Of a stretch of 64,000 bases of DNA, positions 48,499 through 59,646 are shown one piece after another. The notes beneath the pieces are model-generated. The model saw nothing but the letters and a program-made list of their open reading frames with translations, ran no database searches and was not told the origin of the DNA. A program made the position numbers and the translations under genes. The first letter of the stretch is position 1; every line of letters starts with the position of its first letter. The DNA comes from Aralia elata (taxonomy: Eukaryota; Streptophyta; Magnoliopsida; Apiales; Araliaceae): positions 11,559,778 through 11,623,777 of the forward strand of contig CM068383.1 in the NCBI GenBank assembly GCA_034770075.1. The letters run 5' to 3'.

Positions 48499-48773
48499 TG
48501 TTGTAATATGGTAATAGATATGAAAGCAATATTGAAGACAAAGGATGGTGAGGATTTTACATACACACACTCATATTTCATTTAGATTAACCAAATAGCC
48601 TATTTATAGGCTAATACAAATTACTAAAATATGATTGCTACTAGGCTACCCAAGAGTCTCCTTAGACAAACTTCTAATGATAATATAGGTATTACCCATT
48701 AGACTCCTAATTTATAGATAATGAGTTACCAAAAGTCTTAGGTAAACCAAGAGTCTAATTTATTTTATTAACA
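48499..48773 (-). repeat. 5' LTR of the young copia element
   Basis: Identical to 43949-44223; right flank TGCAG. Confidence 0.95.
48599..48610 (-). promoter_or_regulatory. TATA box in young copia 5' LTR
   Basis: The minus strand reads CCTATAAATAGG, a perfect palindromic TATA context, present in both LTRs. Inferred core promoter of the most recently mobile element here. Confidence 0.55.
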
Positions 48774-48778
48774 TGCAG

Positions 48779-49889
48779 CGCAAGTAGTTGCTGAATTTAT
48801 GTTAGGCCAAATTGCAAGTGTCCCTCCAAGTTGTCACTCAATTTCAGTTTGACTTTTTAAGTTACAAAAATTTCAATTGAGTCATTCAAGTGGCCGCCAA
48901 TTTGATTCAATTGACTTGTGACGTTTACTTCGACTCGATTGAGATTTTTGACATGAAATACTCAATTGAATCATTCAATTAATTTTTACCCAACACATAA
49001 ATGTAATGAAAGTTATCCCAGTTATGACGGAGAAGAGTGATATATTGTCTGATTATGGCCCTTTTCAATGCAGTAAACATAATGGTTGAACACTAACTAG
49101 ATCATTTTCAATACGAACGAAAAATTTCTTTTATTGTCTATGCTTGGTTTCAAATAACTTGTATTATTTTGCCACCTAAACATTCTTTGAGACCAATTTG
49201 ATATCCCCAGTACTGGTAGATATAAATGTGAGCTTTATGAATGCAATATCGCGTGTGAGCTTGGAATGAAAACATAATTATAAGTATTAGTTGCATCAAA
49301 AAAATTGGTGATGGCTGAAGGCAACATTCTAATACCTGCACGTTTGTCATAAAAATTTATCCACTCAACGGCAGAAAGATGTTTAATTATTGAAGTCAGT
49401 GTAAACTTGAGAACCCAAAATAAATGCAAATAAAAAATAATAATAATATACCGAAAGTATGCTTGTTTATGAATTTATGTCAATTTTAAGTTTAATATAT
49501 TTGAAATTGATTTTTTTTTAAATTTAATATTGATCTTAGAATTTAAAAGAAGGTAATATATTTTTTTGCACAATATTTAGACTCTCTTCTAGTTAATTTA
49601 ACATCACCAAGAATTCTTTCAATAGTTGCTGTTATTGTAAGAAGTCACCATGCCTCGAATCTCGAGTCTCGAGACTTCAAAATTCAAACCTGTTACAATT
49701 TAATAGACCTTTCACTCATTTTATAATTACCTTCAGAAGCATCGTGATAATTAGAAGACAACACGAGCATATTCAGGTCATCACAAATGAACTACTAATT
49801 ATCCTAAATAAATCAGTCACTTATATGTCCTTTTGTGTGTGTATATATTATTATTATTATTATTATTTATCACTTTTATTATCACGTAT
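48779..49889. other. intergenic
   Basis: 48800-49000 has a run of CAATTGA(G/A)TCATTCAA phrases in both orientations and begins GCAAGTGTCCCTCCAA, which looks like part of an uncharacterised MITE or LTR. No ends could be set. Nothing else is recognised. Confidence 0.45.
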
Positions 49890-50290
49890 GCAATCCAATG
49901 CCATATGGCTGCTGCGGGTTTTTTGGCATATGTTCTGAATCACGAAGTAGATTGGGGTTCTCTTTGTTGGAGCTCCTCTCCTCTTCACTTTGAAGCTCTC
50001 AGTCTTCTTCTTGGCATGTTGTGGTGCTTTGTGCATGGATAGAGAAGAGTTTGCTGCATTACGGATTCTAGTCTCTTGGTTTCTTAGGTAGCCCTCAATT
50101 TTTGTCTAGTATTAATGGTGTAATTAAAGACATTAGATTATTAGGTTCTTGGTTTGATGTGAGTACTGTGACTAAGCTTCCTAGACGCTTTGTCCAACAA
50201 GCAGCTTGTTGGCCAAAGAAACTAGAACAAAAAACAGCCATATTTATTTTTGGATGCATGTTTATTTCTACTAAAAAATTAAAGAACTAA
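49890..50290 (+). pseudogene. RNase H-like (RVT_3) domain relic
   Basis: 49898-50039 reads MAAAGFLAYVLNHEVDWG and FEALSLLLGMLW, like the central AEALALLLGLxWA block of the plant RVT_3 RNase H-like family. 50102-50240 reads INGVIKDIRLLGSWFDVSTV and TKLPRRFVQQAACW, like the C-terminal IxDIxxLxxxFxxxxxxxVPRxANxxAH block, with the AN and AH residues lost. The two parts are in different frames with stops between. Such domains occur in LINE-type retrotransposons and in stand-alone plant genes. No RT is nearby. Confidence 0.5.
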
Positions 50291-50585
50291 ATCTGACATC
50301 ATATGAAAATTATTAATTTTTGTAACATCATATAACTTCATCATATCATAGATTGTGTCATAGATAATGTCATCTCCCCTATTTGACAAATCAGTTAATT
50401 AAAATTTTATTAGAATTTTCTTGGAAATTACAGCAATTAATGAAAATAAAGTTTAGAACTCCGATCCCATCCTTGCTCTTGGGCATGATTCGAGTTTCAC
50501 CAACCGCCCTTCCCCCTACACTCACTATCTAGGTAGTAATAGTTGGTTTATTCCTCTAGCAGAAAATAAAAAATAAAATGAAGAG

Positions 50586-50618
<33 letters not shown>

Positions 50619-50944
50619 CACATATATACACACACACATCATGTCTTAATATGTATATATTTTTTTTGATCAGCTAAAATAAATTTTACTAAAAATCTCA
50701 AAGTCATACAATAGGTGGCAAATTCAAAAGGTATGAATATGGTCACAAAATTAATTAAAATACCCTTTCAAGAATTCTTACCCTCGATAAATAGTAAAAA
50801 TTCTTGGAGGTGCACCTTTTAACAATAATAATTGTTAGTATTAAAATTAAAATTTTATATTAATTCAAAAATTTTAAGTTTATTAAATGAATTTAGAAAA
50901 ATTAAAATTTTAAATGAAGAAAATATGACATATCCAGTCTATAG
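50291..50944. other. intergenic with AC/AT microsatellite
   Basis: A compound (AC)n(AT)n(AC)n microsatellite occupies 50587-50637. The rest is AT-rich with nothing recognised. Confidence 0.6.
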
Positions 50945-53900
50945 TATAACAGTAACTCCTCGAGAATCCCCGTACTCACTACAGGCGACCTCGTGCGTTA
51001 ATGTGCAAGCTTAACTTAATATTCACAATATTTTATAATAATATGTTGTTAGAAACTCAATAAATTTAAAACTTTTATAATGTTCCATATAACTTTGCCT
51101 CAAAATCGAAATCTTTACAATTCCTTAATATAACTCAAGATCATATACCAAACGATATGATTTAATACATTATCGATGAGTAAAAATAAAACTCACACCA
51201 CAACAATAAGTCTTTCTATTTTAGACAATAACTTCTTAACTCAAGCGAGTCTGCTAGCAATAAATGTAGTCTAGCATAAGTACAAACAATACCATACTAC
51301 AAGTTTTCTAACTTATAACATCTCAAATAGATATAATATAACAGAGTTACAATACAAAGATTTATTTCTTCTAGCTATAGAGTTTTTGTTGTTAAACTCC
51401 TTTTCAATCCCATCTTTTTCCTTCATCTTTACCGGGATCTCCGGATACCTCGTACTTCACTGAAAGTGTTTGTTTGAAGCAAGAGTGAGCACGACGACTC
51501 AACAAGTTCAACAGTTTCACATAACACATAAATCATGCATCATACATGCTTGGCAATATATTCATGTATGACATTGTATACATGCTTCTCAATTATTATA
51601 CATCGCACTTAAAACATGCTTCGTAACTTATATCAAATCATGCTTCACAATTTGTATATATTTCACATGTAATCATGCTTCATGCTTTTCACATACTTCA
51701 CAAATAATCATACCCATTGATTTCACATAACATCAATAACATCAATATAGATTCATATCAACAAGTTAATATCACATTGTAACATAATAATGCACATAGC
51801 AACAAGTTGTGAAAAACTTGCCTGATAAGTTTATCCAACATATGCTAATATTATTATGTTCCTCGAACAACCTATAATCGTAATATAGTTAACATATTCA
51901 CATTAGTCACAATACGCATTACAAGTCTTAATTATGACTTTAACTTTCAATTTTCTCAACTTTTACGATAGCTTAGCTAATTCATATCTCACTCGTACCA
52001 ACTCGAAATTGTTCATCTTTGGATAATTAACTACCCATAACATGGTCTAACTACCCCTATAGGTGTTACAAACAACAAAATTCTCGAACTCAAAAAGTCC
52101 GATTTAAGAGGTCAAACCAGAGGGTTCTCGCAGTGTGTAGACTGCTAGACCCCAATTAGGCTAAATGGCCATAACTTCTTCGTTTCTTAACCTTTTTGGG
52201 TGATTCTTGAGTCCATTCTCATCAGAATTTCTCCCTCTACAACTTTCCTTTAGATTTCAAATCAAGATTCCAATCGAAAGTTGACTCAAAATCGCTCTCA
52301 AGGACAGAATGCGAACTAAACTTCATTTTCCTTCACTCGAAAGACAAACCTTGACACCTTATGTATTATTTAGCTAGTTCATCATGTTATATGACTTACT
52401 AACATAGTAATACATAAACCTAGATCTAACAATATTAACCAAAAATATAAAGTTCTAGGTTTTAGAAATACTTTTAAACCTTTAAGTTTTCTTCTTCTCC
52501 TTCTAGATGAAAGGATGTCAAGCTTGAGCATCCTCCTCTTCTTCTTTTCATGGCTTTGATATAACATAGCTAGAGCTCATTTACCTCCTTCTCATGACCA
52601 TCCACGAATTTCTCTCTCTCTCTCTATTGTTCTAGCTATTTAGCTTAAGGAAAAGAAGTGAAAATGAATGAAATGAAATTGCCAAGCCTTGGTTAATCAA
52701 CCAAGCTTCTCTCTCCTCTTACAATTATGCTTGCAATAACATTACATACATAATGCATATCTATTCTTTCCTTCCACTACTTAACCAAAGCTAGGTAACC
52801 AAATGTGGTTAAATAAACTAGGGGACAAAGCATTAATTAAAGTAGATGGGACAAGACATTTGGGGGCTACTTTGTAAGAGATGTGAGAGGCTAGCTCTAG
52901 CCCTCTCCTGGCTCAAGATGGGTGGTTTCCCCATGCTCCATTTCCCCACACATTTGTTTTTATTTTAATTTAATTTATATATAAGTATAATTGCAATAAT
53001 ATTACATACACATATGTATATCTATCTAACCCCTCCACCATTTAACTTAGTTGTAGTTAACTTTCTAACATTTACCTCAAGGTCAAAATTTAATCGACCT
53101 TAGTTACTTATCAACTTATTCTCCTTCTCCCAATAATTAACCAAGGTATGGTTAATACTCTACAAACATGTAATCCCATGGTTACTTACTAATTCCATGT
53201 TGGTCAATTATTCCCTTATAAAAATTAACCTAGAGTGAATTCACTAACTCCACCTTAGTTAAGTCTCATCTATCATGTATACATACAATTATATATTTAT
53301 ACACATTTTGCTAGCAACTAACCAATGCATGGTTAAAACTTTAACTTAGTTACCACCTAGGGATACTCAATTAAACCATCTATGGTTAATTCTCATCATC
53401 ACATTCATTCATCTAACATTTAACCAATGTTTAGTTAATGCCTTCTCTTGTTTACCAACTAGGATTATTCAATTAACCTTACATTGGTTAATTCTCTACA
53501 ACCTTTCATTTCTCCAACACAAGCTACCAACCTAGCCCATCATAGCTCTCTTACACTACTTACGCACATCACCAACTTGTCACTTTCATCCCCTTTTTGC
53601 TCCTACCAATGCAACTTTGGATAAAACAAAAGCAAAAGTCTACCCACTTGTTTTAATTTATTTTTTTTCTATTCCTTTTAATAAGAATACTTGCACAATT
53701 ATATATATATATATATATGTATAAATATACTAATGCATATATATAAATACACCAACACATACTCTTCTCTCTCTTCATTATCTAAACCTTTCATTTATGG
53801 AAAGTTTCCAAACTTTCAATTTATGAAAAGTTTCTATCCTTCCATTTCTTTGGGCTTCTTTAACTCAAGGTTGGTTAAAATATGATGAACCTAGTTTACT

Positions 53901-55381
53901 CATCTTTTGGTTAATTTGTTGGGTTACTCATAAAACCCTAACACATTAAATCCTTACTCATAGCTTGGGCTTATAATAAATCACTCTTTGACTATCAATT
54001 ATCATACATTTGGGCTTATATTTAAATTACCCATTTTACATCTAGGCAATCCCATATTGGGCTACCATAATTAATCCTCTTATTGAAATTCCCTACATTA
54101 ATCACACTAGTTAATTTCCTAATGATGATCACCCTTCTCGTTTGTCAATCAAGGCCAACATTCAAGCTATGTTAATTCATAACATAGTTTTATCTTGTTT
54201 CTCATTAATTAACCTAGTTAGCTACTCCTCTAGGCTTGGATCATTACCATCCTACCCTTCATCCTACACTTTCCATTTATGGAAGGTCTCTAACCTCTTC
54301 TTATTGGTGGACATCTATACACCACAACTTTCCTTTTATAGAGAATTCTCAAACTTTCTATTTATTGAAAGTTTCTCCTCTCGTATTTTTCAATAGTAAA
54401 TACGCTCTTATACTCCATATAAACGCTATTCGGGTGGAGTGGCTTTGGGAGGAATGAATGGGTTGAGCAACCGAGCTCCTTAGAATTGGTTTTGAGAGGA
54501 ATGTTGCAATATTTGGCTTCTCCATGCATGTGTTCAGAAAGTGGCAACCAACTTGCCGCACACTCCCTCCACTCTCCTCTCTGATTGGTCCAAAAAGAAT
54601 TAGTGGTTCTCTCATTAAGTAACATGCAATATTAATTCATCCAATTAGTTTTCTCTCTCTCTCTCTCTCTACACTACCCAAATACTCCCTCTTTTAATAA
54701 CCAAATTATTAACTTCTCTCTCTCTAATTAAATCCCCACATGGGTCATGCAATATGGTTTGGGTCATGGGTAAAACAATGGGTCTTGGGTTGGGCCATTT
54801 ATTTAGACCACCCATATCAAATATTTGGGCTACTAATTAAAATTCTCAATGGACTTACAAAATTCTACACTTGGATTTTAACAATAATATAACATTTCAC
54901 ATTTATTAGCCCACTAATTTAATCCATTAATGGACTCATTTAATATAGGTTAGCTATTTACTAACCAATTAGCTTACCAAAATCATGTACCTAAATGTAC
55001 ATGAAAACCCACATGTATTTGGTTAACATATTTATACCAAATAAATTATTCAAATAATAATCTTCATCAAACTATTTATTTAATCCAATAAATAGCATCT
55101 TTGGGTGTATATAGTGCCCGCGTGAATAACAATTCAACGATATTTCTCGAAATCACCGTATTCGCTTAAACGAAAACTTTCATACTTACTAAATATCACA
55201 TACTCATAATCTAGGTTATAATATAACCTTTAAACGCTTAACTCATAATATTATTAATAAAACTCTATTTTATTCAATAATATTCGCCAGCTCGAATTAT
55301 CAAGCTACCCATTACACCTCATAATAAGAATTTCGTTATTAAATTCTTATTATAACAGTTCCCAAAATCCGGGCTGTCACA
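50945..55381 (-). mobile_element. probable solo LTR, Tekay-like, about 4.4 kb
   Basis: It ends CCGGGCTGTCACA, like the GGATTGTCACA end of the Tekay-like LTRs here. Near its start it has CGTACTTCACTGAAA...GAAGCAAGAGTGAGCA (51450-51490), matching the order TTCACTGAAAAC...AAGCAAGAATGAGCA in that LTR (26955-26990). There are no coding domains in 4.4 kb. The start is set at TATAACAGTAACTCC, reading TA where TG is expected. No 5-bp duplication was found, so both ends and the solo status are tentative. Confidence 0.5.
52612..54670. repeat. CT and AT microsatellites in the solo LTR
   Basis: (CT)n tracts lie at 52612-52626 and 54653-54671, and (AT)n at 53700-53719. Between 53040 and 53520 the phrases TTAACCAA and TGGTTAA recur about ten times in alternating orientation. 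Confidence 0.7.
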
Positions 55382-55614
55382 GTTGTAGCAAAAATTTCTC
55401 AGCTCATGCAATCCCCTAAAGATATAATCAAGAAAAAGAATAAAAGCATCAAAGCATGCAGTAAAGGTCAATTTGTAACATCTCAATACTTTCCTAGAGC
55501 GAGCGAATCTTAGATCGCGACATAACCTTCTGACTAAATTCTACAACATGTATCAAAAATTAACACAATGCTTTCTATAGAATGCTGATGATTAGAAGCA
55601 AAGAAAATTCTCAC
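55382..55614. other. gap between LTR end and AK-HSDH relic
   Basis: No exon-like sequence is recognised; the AK-HSDH exon that should follow in the minus direction is absent. Confidence 0.5.
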
Positions 55615-56199
55615 CCTTAATGGTTCTGGAACAAGGCTCTGTACAGGGATGTCAAAAAGTTCCAGCTTTAATCCAGATTCTATAACAAGAATGATTACGT
55701 GCAATGTTAAAAAATTATGTATGAGCCCACAAATTTTTCTCTTCATTTGCATAAAAGTGCAGAACATATAATTTGTAGCCACAGAAAGATGGTTGGCAAT
55801 TGTTGATCGTAAGTTATTGAAAGCAAAGTACCATCCTTAGTAACATATAGTTGCAATTAGAATGAAACAAGTGAAGATGCATGAGACAAAATAAACAACT
55901 GATACCTTTCTAGCCACATCTGCTCCAGATAAATCATCCCTTGGATCTGGCAATTGTTGAGCGTAAGTTATTGAAAGCAAAGTACCATCCTTAGTAACAT
56001 ATAGTTACAATTAAAATGAAACAAGTGAAGATGCATGAGACAAAATAAACAACTGATACCTTTCTAGCCACATCTGCTCCAGATAAATCATCCATTGGAT
56101 CTGGTTCAGTGTACCCTGCCCCGTTTGCCTCAATCACCACTTCGCTAAAAGATCTTGTGCTTTTAAAGTTGTTGAAAATGTAACTAATTAAGAGTCCCA
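55615..56199 (-). pseudogene. aspartokinase/homoserine dehydrogenase gene fragment
   Basis: Two exons of the homoserine dehydrogenase catalytic part are readable on the minus strand. Exon 56199-56060 gives SYIFNNF, RSFSEVVIEANGAGYTEPDP and DDLSGADVARK, ending at a GT donor. Exon 55698-55615 gives VIILVIESGLKLELFDIPVQ then SLVPEPLR, also with a GTGAG donor. In the intact bifunctional plastid enzyme these join directly (ARK-VII). Defects: four extra bases near the start of the first exon, the acceptor of the second reads TGCAC not TGCAG, and part of exon plus intron is duplicated. Flanking exons are absent, so this is a fragment, probably moved by duplication. The intact enzyme acts in Thr/Met synthesis. 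Confidence 0.85.
55795..56104. repeat. 154-bp tandem duplication across an exon-intron border
   Basis: 55795-55950 and 55951-56104 are near-identical, starting CAATTGTTGA(T/G)CGTAAGTT and ending AAATCATCC(C/A)TTGGATCTGG. Each contains the 3' part of the DDLSGADVARK exon and its donor plus intron. The junction falls inside the exon. Confidence 0.9.
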
Positions 56200-58151
56200 C
56201 TGCATCACCAAATTACAGTGGTGGGACAAGTTAAAGCATGAATATGAAATTGCATAACTGTACAAGTGTCATTTATGGAGTTCTATGAAGTACTAAAATA
56301 TATTTATTTATTTTTCGGTTTAGTAAACTTTGGTGAAACGAATTGTAGGACTAACTTGAAAATGAACAAAATCATCAATTATGTGGGTTCCAACATTCAC
56401 CTCTCTCCGAATCTTGAGTACTTGGCTCCATAACTAATGAATAAGAAAAATAAACTCATGTCATAACCAATCTATGTAACAAATTTATATATAGTTATAA
56501 ACCACAATTCAATGTTATTATTCATCAAGTACAAGAGATTCAAGATATGAGGACATATGACTAGCATGGAGGTCAGAAACACAGAGATAAGATAATGTTA
56601 TAAACCATAATTCAATTTAATTCAACCACAAGAGTCATTTTCTGCAACATTTCAAAAACAGCCATGACACTGAACTCACAGTCCCTCCACTCCAACACTG
56701 CAAAAAGAATACGCTCTCTAAAATAGTTTCAGCAATACTCAAAATGCACTTAATTTCAGAATGATAGTGCCTCACCAAATAGAGCAACAACTGAACAAAA
56801 GTTCACATAGCAGAGGCTGAACAAAAGCAACTAAAGTAAATATTGACAGAAAGATCAGAAGAAGAAGACGTTTATCTTAACACTCGAGTAAACAAATATT
56901 GACAGATATAACAACTAAAGTAATTGGCAAACAAGTATTATCCTAAACTCTATATCTACCACAAGTGTTTATCTTAACACTTGAGTAAATAAGAACCTGT
57001 ACTCCCAATGAATCTCTCTTTAACATAGCAGCATATCAACTACTGACATCAATGCTAATGAAGTACTCAATACATAAGGATCCACCTTTGACATTATCAA
57101 CTTTTATTGTAAATACAAAACTTAATCAAATACTAAAAAGGCCTTTTCAGCATAAAACCATCAAACAGAAACATCAAATATCCAAGTTAAATACAAAACA
57201 AACGCGGTTACAATTAGCTGCTTGTTTTTTTTAGTTACAATGGTTATTTACATGAAACATGTATATAATTTCAAGTAGTCTGATGCACATCATGTTGCAA
57301 GTATTCTGACAATGAAGCAAATTCTTGGAATTTTTTTTTCATTGTTGAATTTCATTTCAAGGAAGTATAATTTTTGCAACAACCAACAAAAGCAAAGAAG
57401 AAAAAAGTGACTTACTAGTTTTCATCAGTCGGGGTTAAATATACTTACCGAGGAAAGTTCATCCCAGATGATAAGCAGGATCCGTCAACGACAACTACAA
57501 AAAACCCTAATTGCGCCAATTGTTCTTCATATTCTCGTACAATTAGGCTTTGTTTGACCTATCGGAGCACCCAGATTATTCCTTTATGTTGTCATTTGGC
57601 GGTGGCGGTGTTACAAACAGTAAAATTCTGGTAAAGTTTTCGAATTTGATTCGTTGGTTGGGATTGGTAGGGTGTTTAGGGGTTTTGGGGAGGTTTGGAT
57701 GATGGGAGTAATGTTTGGCACGGGCATGGTGGTGGTGTTCGGAGTTGGGATAATGGTGTATGTGGGGAGGTTGGGATCGTGGTGGAGGGTTTTGGCTTGC
57801 TGTGGCGGTGAATTTTTCATGAAGGCTAGAAGATTGTAGCCTTGTTGTAGGATGGTTTGGGGGAGCAGGGAAGGGGGGATAATGATAAATTACAGAGAGT
57901 TGATTGTGACGAACAAATGCCCTTTTTGTAAGAGAGAGTTTTTCTTATAATTTGACAAATAATTTTTTTAAAATAATAAAATTGATGACAACAAAATATT
58001 ATGTTAACTTCCAGCATACTAGGAATTTTAAAATATGTTAAATTCTCATTGGCCTTAAGTTAAAATATTAGTAACTTTAAAATATGTTAAATTCTCATTG
58101 GCCTTAGGTTAGCTTCAGCTTAGCACTTAAATTAGTGAATGTTTTGTTAGG
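56200..58151. other. mostly unrecognised; possible gene start on minus
   Basis: 56200-57380 is AT-rich without features. At 57839-57611 the minus strand encodes 69 Pro/Thr/Asn-rich residues (PTYTIIPTPNTTTMPVPNIT) and near 57445-57500 it has GGGATGAACTTTCCTCGGTAAG, which looks like a 5' exon with a donor. The family is not identified. 58027-58061 and 58076-58110 are a 35-base direct repeat (49-base period) with TTAAATTCTCATTGGCCTTA. Confidence 0.3.
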
Positions 58152-58487
58152 ATTTGTGAAGGAAATATCTCTCATTTTTAATTCTCTGAGATTTATTTCA
58201 AGCAAAGTAATGAAGAATTTTTCTCTCACAAAATAATTCTCGCTAATTACAATTGTGAATAAAATTTCCTTCACGATTTTTCAACAAAAAATAGGCGCCA
58301 ACTATTATTTTACTATCTTAAATTTGCCAAAGAAAAAAAATTAGTTTGTGAAGGAAATTTCTTTTGCTAATTGTTTTTTGTCACAAAATCTTTTTCCTTC
58401 ACTAGTCCTTCACAAAAAAGACTTATTTGAGAAGGACACAATTCATTCACAAATTTTCCTTAGCAAGAGCCCCAATTTCTTGTAGTG
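58152..58487 (-). mobile_element. CACTA-type element, one terminus
   Basis: The right edge, read on the minus strand, is CACTACAAGAAATTGGGGC, the canonical En/Spm (CACTA) terminus. Inside it, GTGAAGGAAATTTC-like motifs occur at least five times in both orientations (58152, 58266, 58347, 58392, 58430), as expected for subterminal transposase sites. The matching left terminus was not found, so the element is truncated or its left end is diverged. Confidence 0.6.
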
Positions 58488-59314
58488 ACCTTCTCTTTAT
58501 AGCGTCAACTATAACTTTTTAATCATTAAACAGACTATCTGTCATTTCATAATATATATATGCATACACATGTTTGATTGTATTTTGTTGAGTAAAACAT
58601 ATCTATGTAATAATATATTGCTTAGGTACATCTGCAGAAGTAATAATACATATGTTTGATCGTATTTTGATTCAACTGCTTTCATTTTTTATTTTTTATT
58701 TTTTATTCTGCCAAGACGAAAAGTCGAAATGGATCACAGAGTGGAACTATGATCGTAAAGCATCAGAAGGGTGCAAATATACTAGTGGCCAGATATATTA
58801 CTATCCAAACTTCCAGTCTGTCATTCATAAAGAAAGGTTACGACATGAGTTATCCAGGGATCTAACTATAAAAACTGCAAACCCAATAAATTACTCCCTT
58901 TGACTTCCAATGAATTTAATAATAGTTTTGTCTACAAATGATTGAATGTTTCTCTGGAGTCTGGTTCACTTTTCTTAAATCAGATATGGAGATTTATGAT
59001 TAAACTTAGAATGTATCCAAACACTTGGTACACATGGTATGCCTGTTTAGCGATGCAACTAGACCAAATATCTTGCCTAGGTAGTGGAGAAACATTCACG
59101 AATCCTTAAATGGTGCTTGGTGAGCAGTTTGCAGAGGAGACTTCCAGAAACAAACACTAAATTTGTGAGAATCATATATAAAATTCTCTTTCTTCCTAGT
59201 GGCCCAATTCAAAATTTATTCCTCAATATTCTATATTATAATTTCTGCCATAGTACAGAGATTGACGATGGGATATTACCACGATGAAATTTTGATATTC
59301 AGCGTTTGTCGATG
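58488..59314. other. intergenic, one orphan exon-like ORF
   Basis: 58700-58903 (+) encodes KSKWITEWNYDRKASEGCKY and TSGQIYYYPNFQSV, a composition more protein-like than its surroundings, preceded by a T-rich stretch and CAG. It cannot be assigned to a family. The remainder has nothing recognisable. Confidence 0.3.
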
Positions 59315-59400
59315 ATGTCTTAGCATAATGGTTAAGACTGAGGTACTATGACATTTAGGTCTCAAGTTCGATTATCACTTAGGTGAGTTTATTTCTTTTA
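59315..59400 (+). repeat. tRNA-derived SINE-like head
   Basis: TAGCATAATGG at 59321-59331 fits the RNA polymerase III A box (TRGYNNARNNG). AGTTCGATTAT at 59365-59375 is close to the B box (GGTTCGANNCC), 33 bases downstream. A T-rich tail follows, as in plant SINEs. It does not fold as an intact tRNA by eye. No target duplication was identified. Confidence 0.45.
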
Positions 59401-59646
59401 TTATGGGAAGCTTGTTTTCTCTTTATGTGATACTTGTTTATGAGTTTATTTCCTCCTTCTTTAGTGTTTATTTGTGAGTTTATTTCTTCCTCCTTTAGTG
59501 AGGTATGATTGGTTCTTGATATTGTAATAGTGATGATGTACCAAGACTCATTTGCGTATACTCACTAGACTTTAAATCTGAAGTAAATTATATAAGACTT
59601 TACTAATAGAAGAGCTTCTCATATAGTACCATCTCAACCTTCATAA
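59401..59646. other. no recognisable feature
   Basis: T-rich with a short direct repeat (GTGAGTTTATTTC / GTGATACTTG); possibly the tail of the SINE-like unit. Confidence 0.4.

Larger units (their letters stand above)
43949..48773 (-). mobile_element. very young Ty1/copia element, 4825 bp
   Basis: Both LTRs (43949-44223 and 48499-48773) are 275 bp and read as identical at every base. TGCAG flanks the element (43944-43948, 48774-48778). The gag-pol domains are complete apart from four one-base indels. Gag and pol resemble the copia element at 18074-22174 closely enough to belong to a related lineage (both have DHWS-MEN--RSKEYW, YVDDLIYTG and short LTRs). Confidence 0.95.

Noticed and set aside
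58652..58903. ORF considered as a methyl-CpG-binding-like domain
   Set aside because: The spacing of Trp, Tyr and basic residues is only loosely similar; not enough to name a family.
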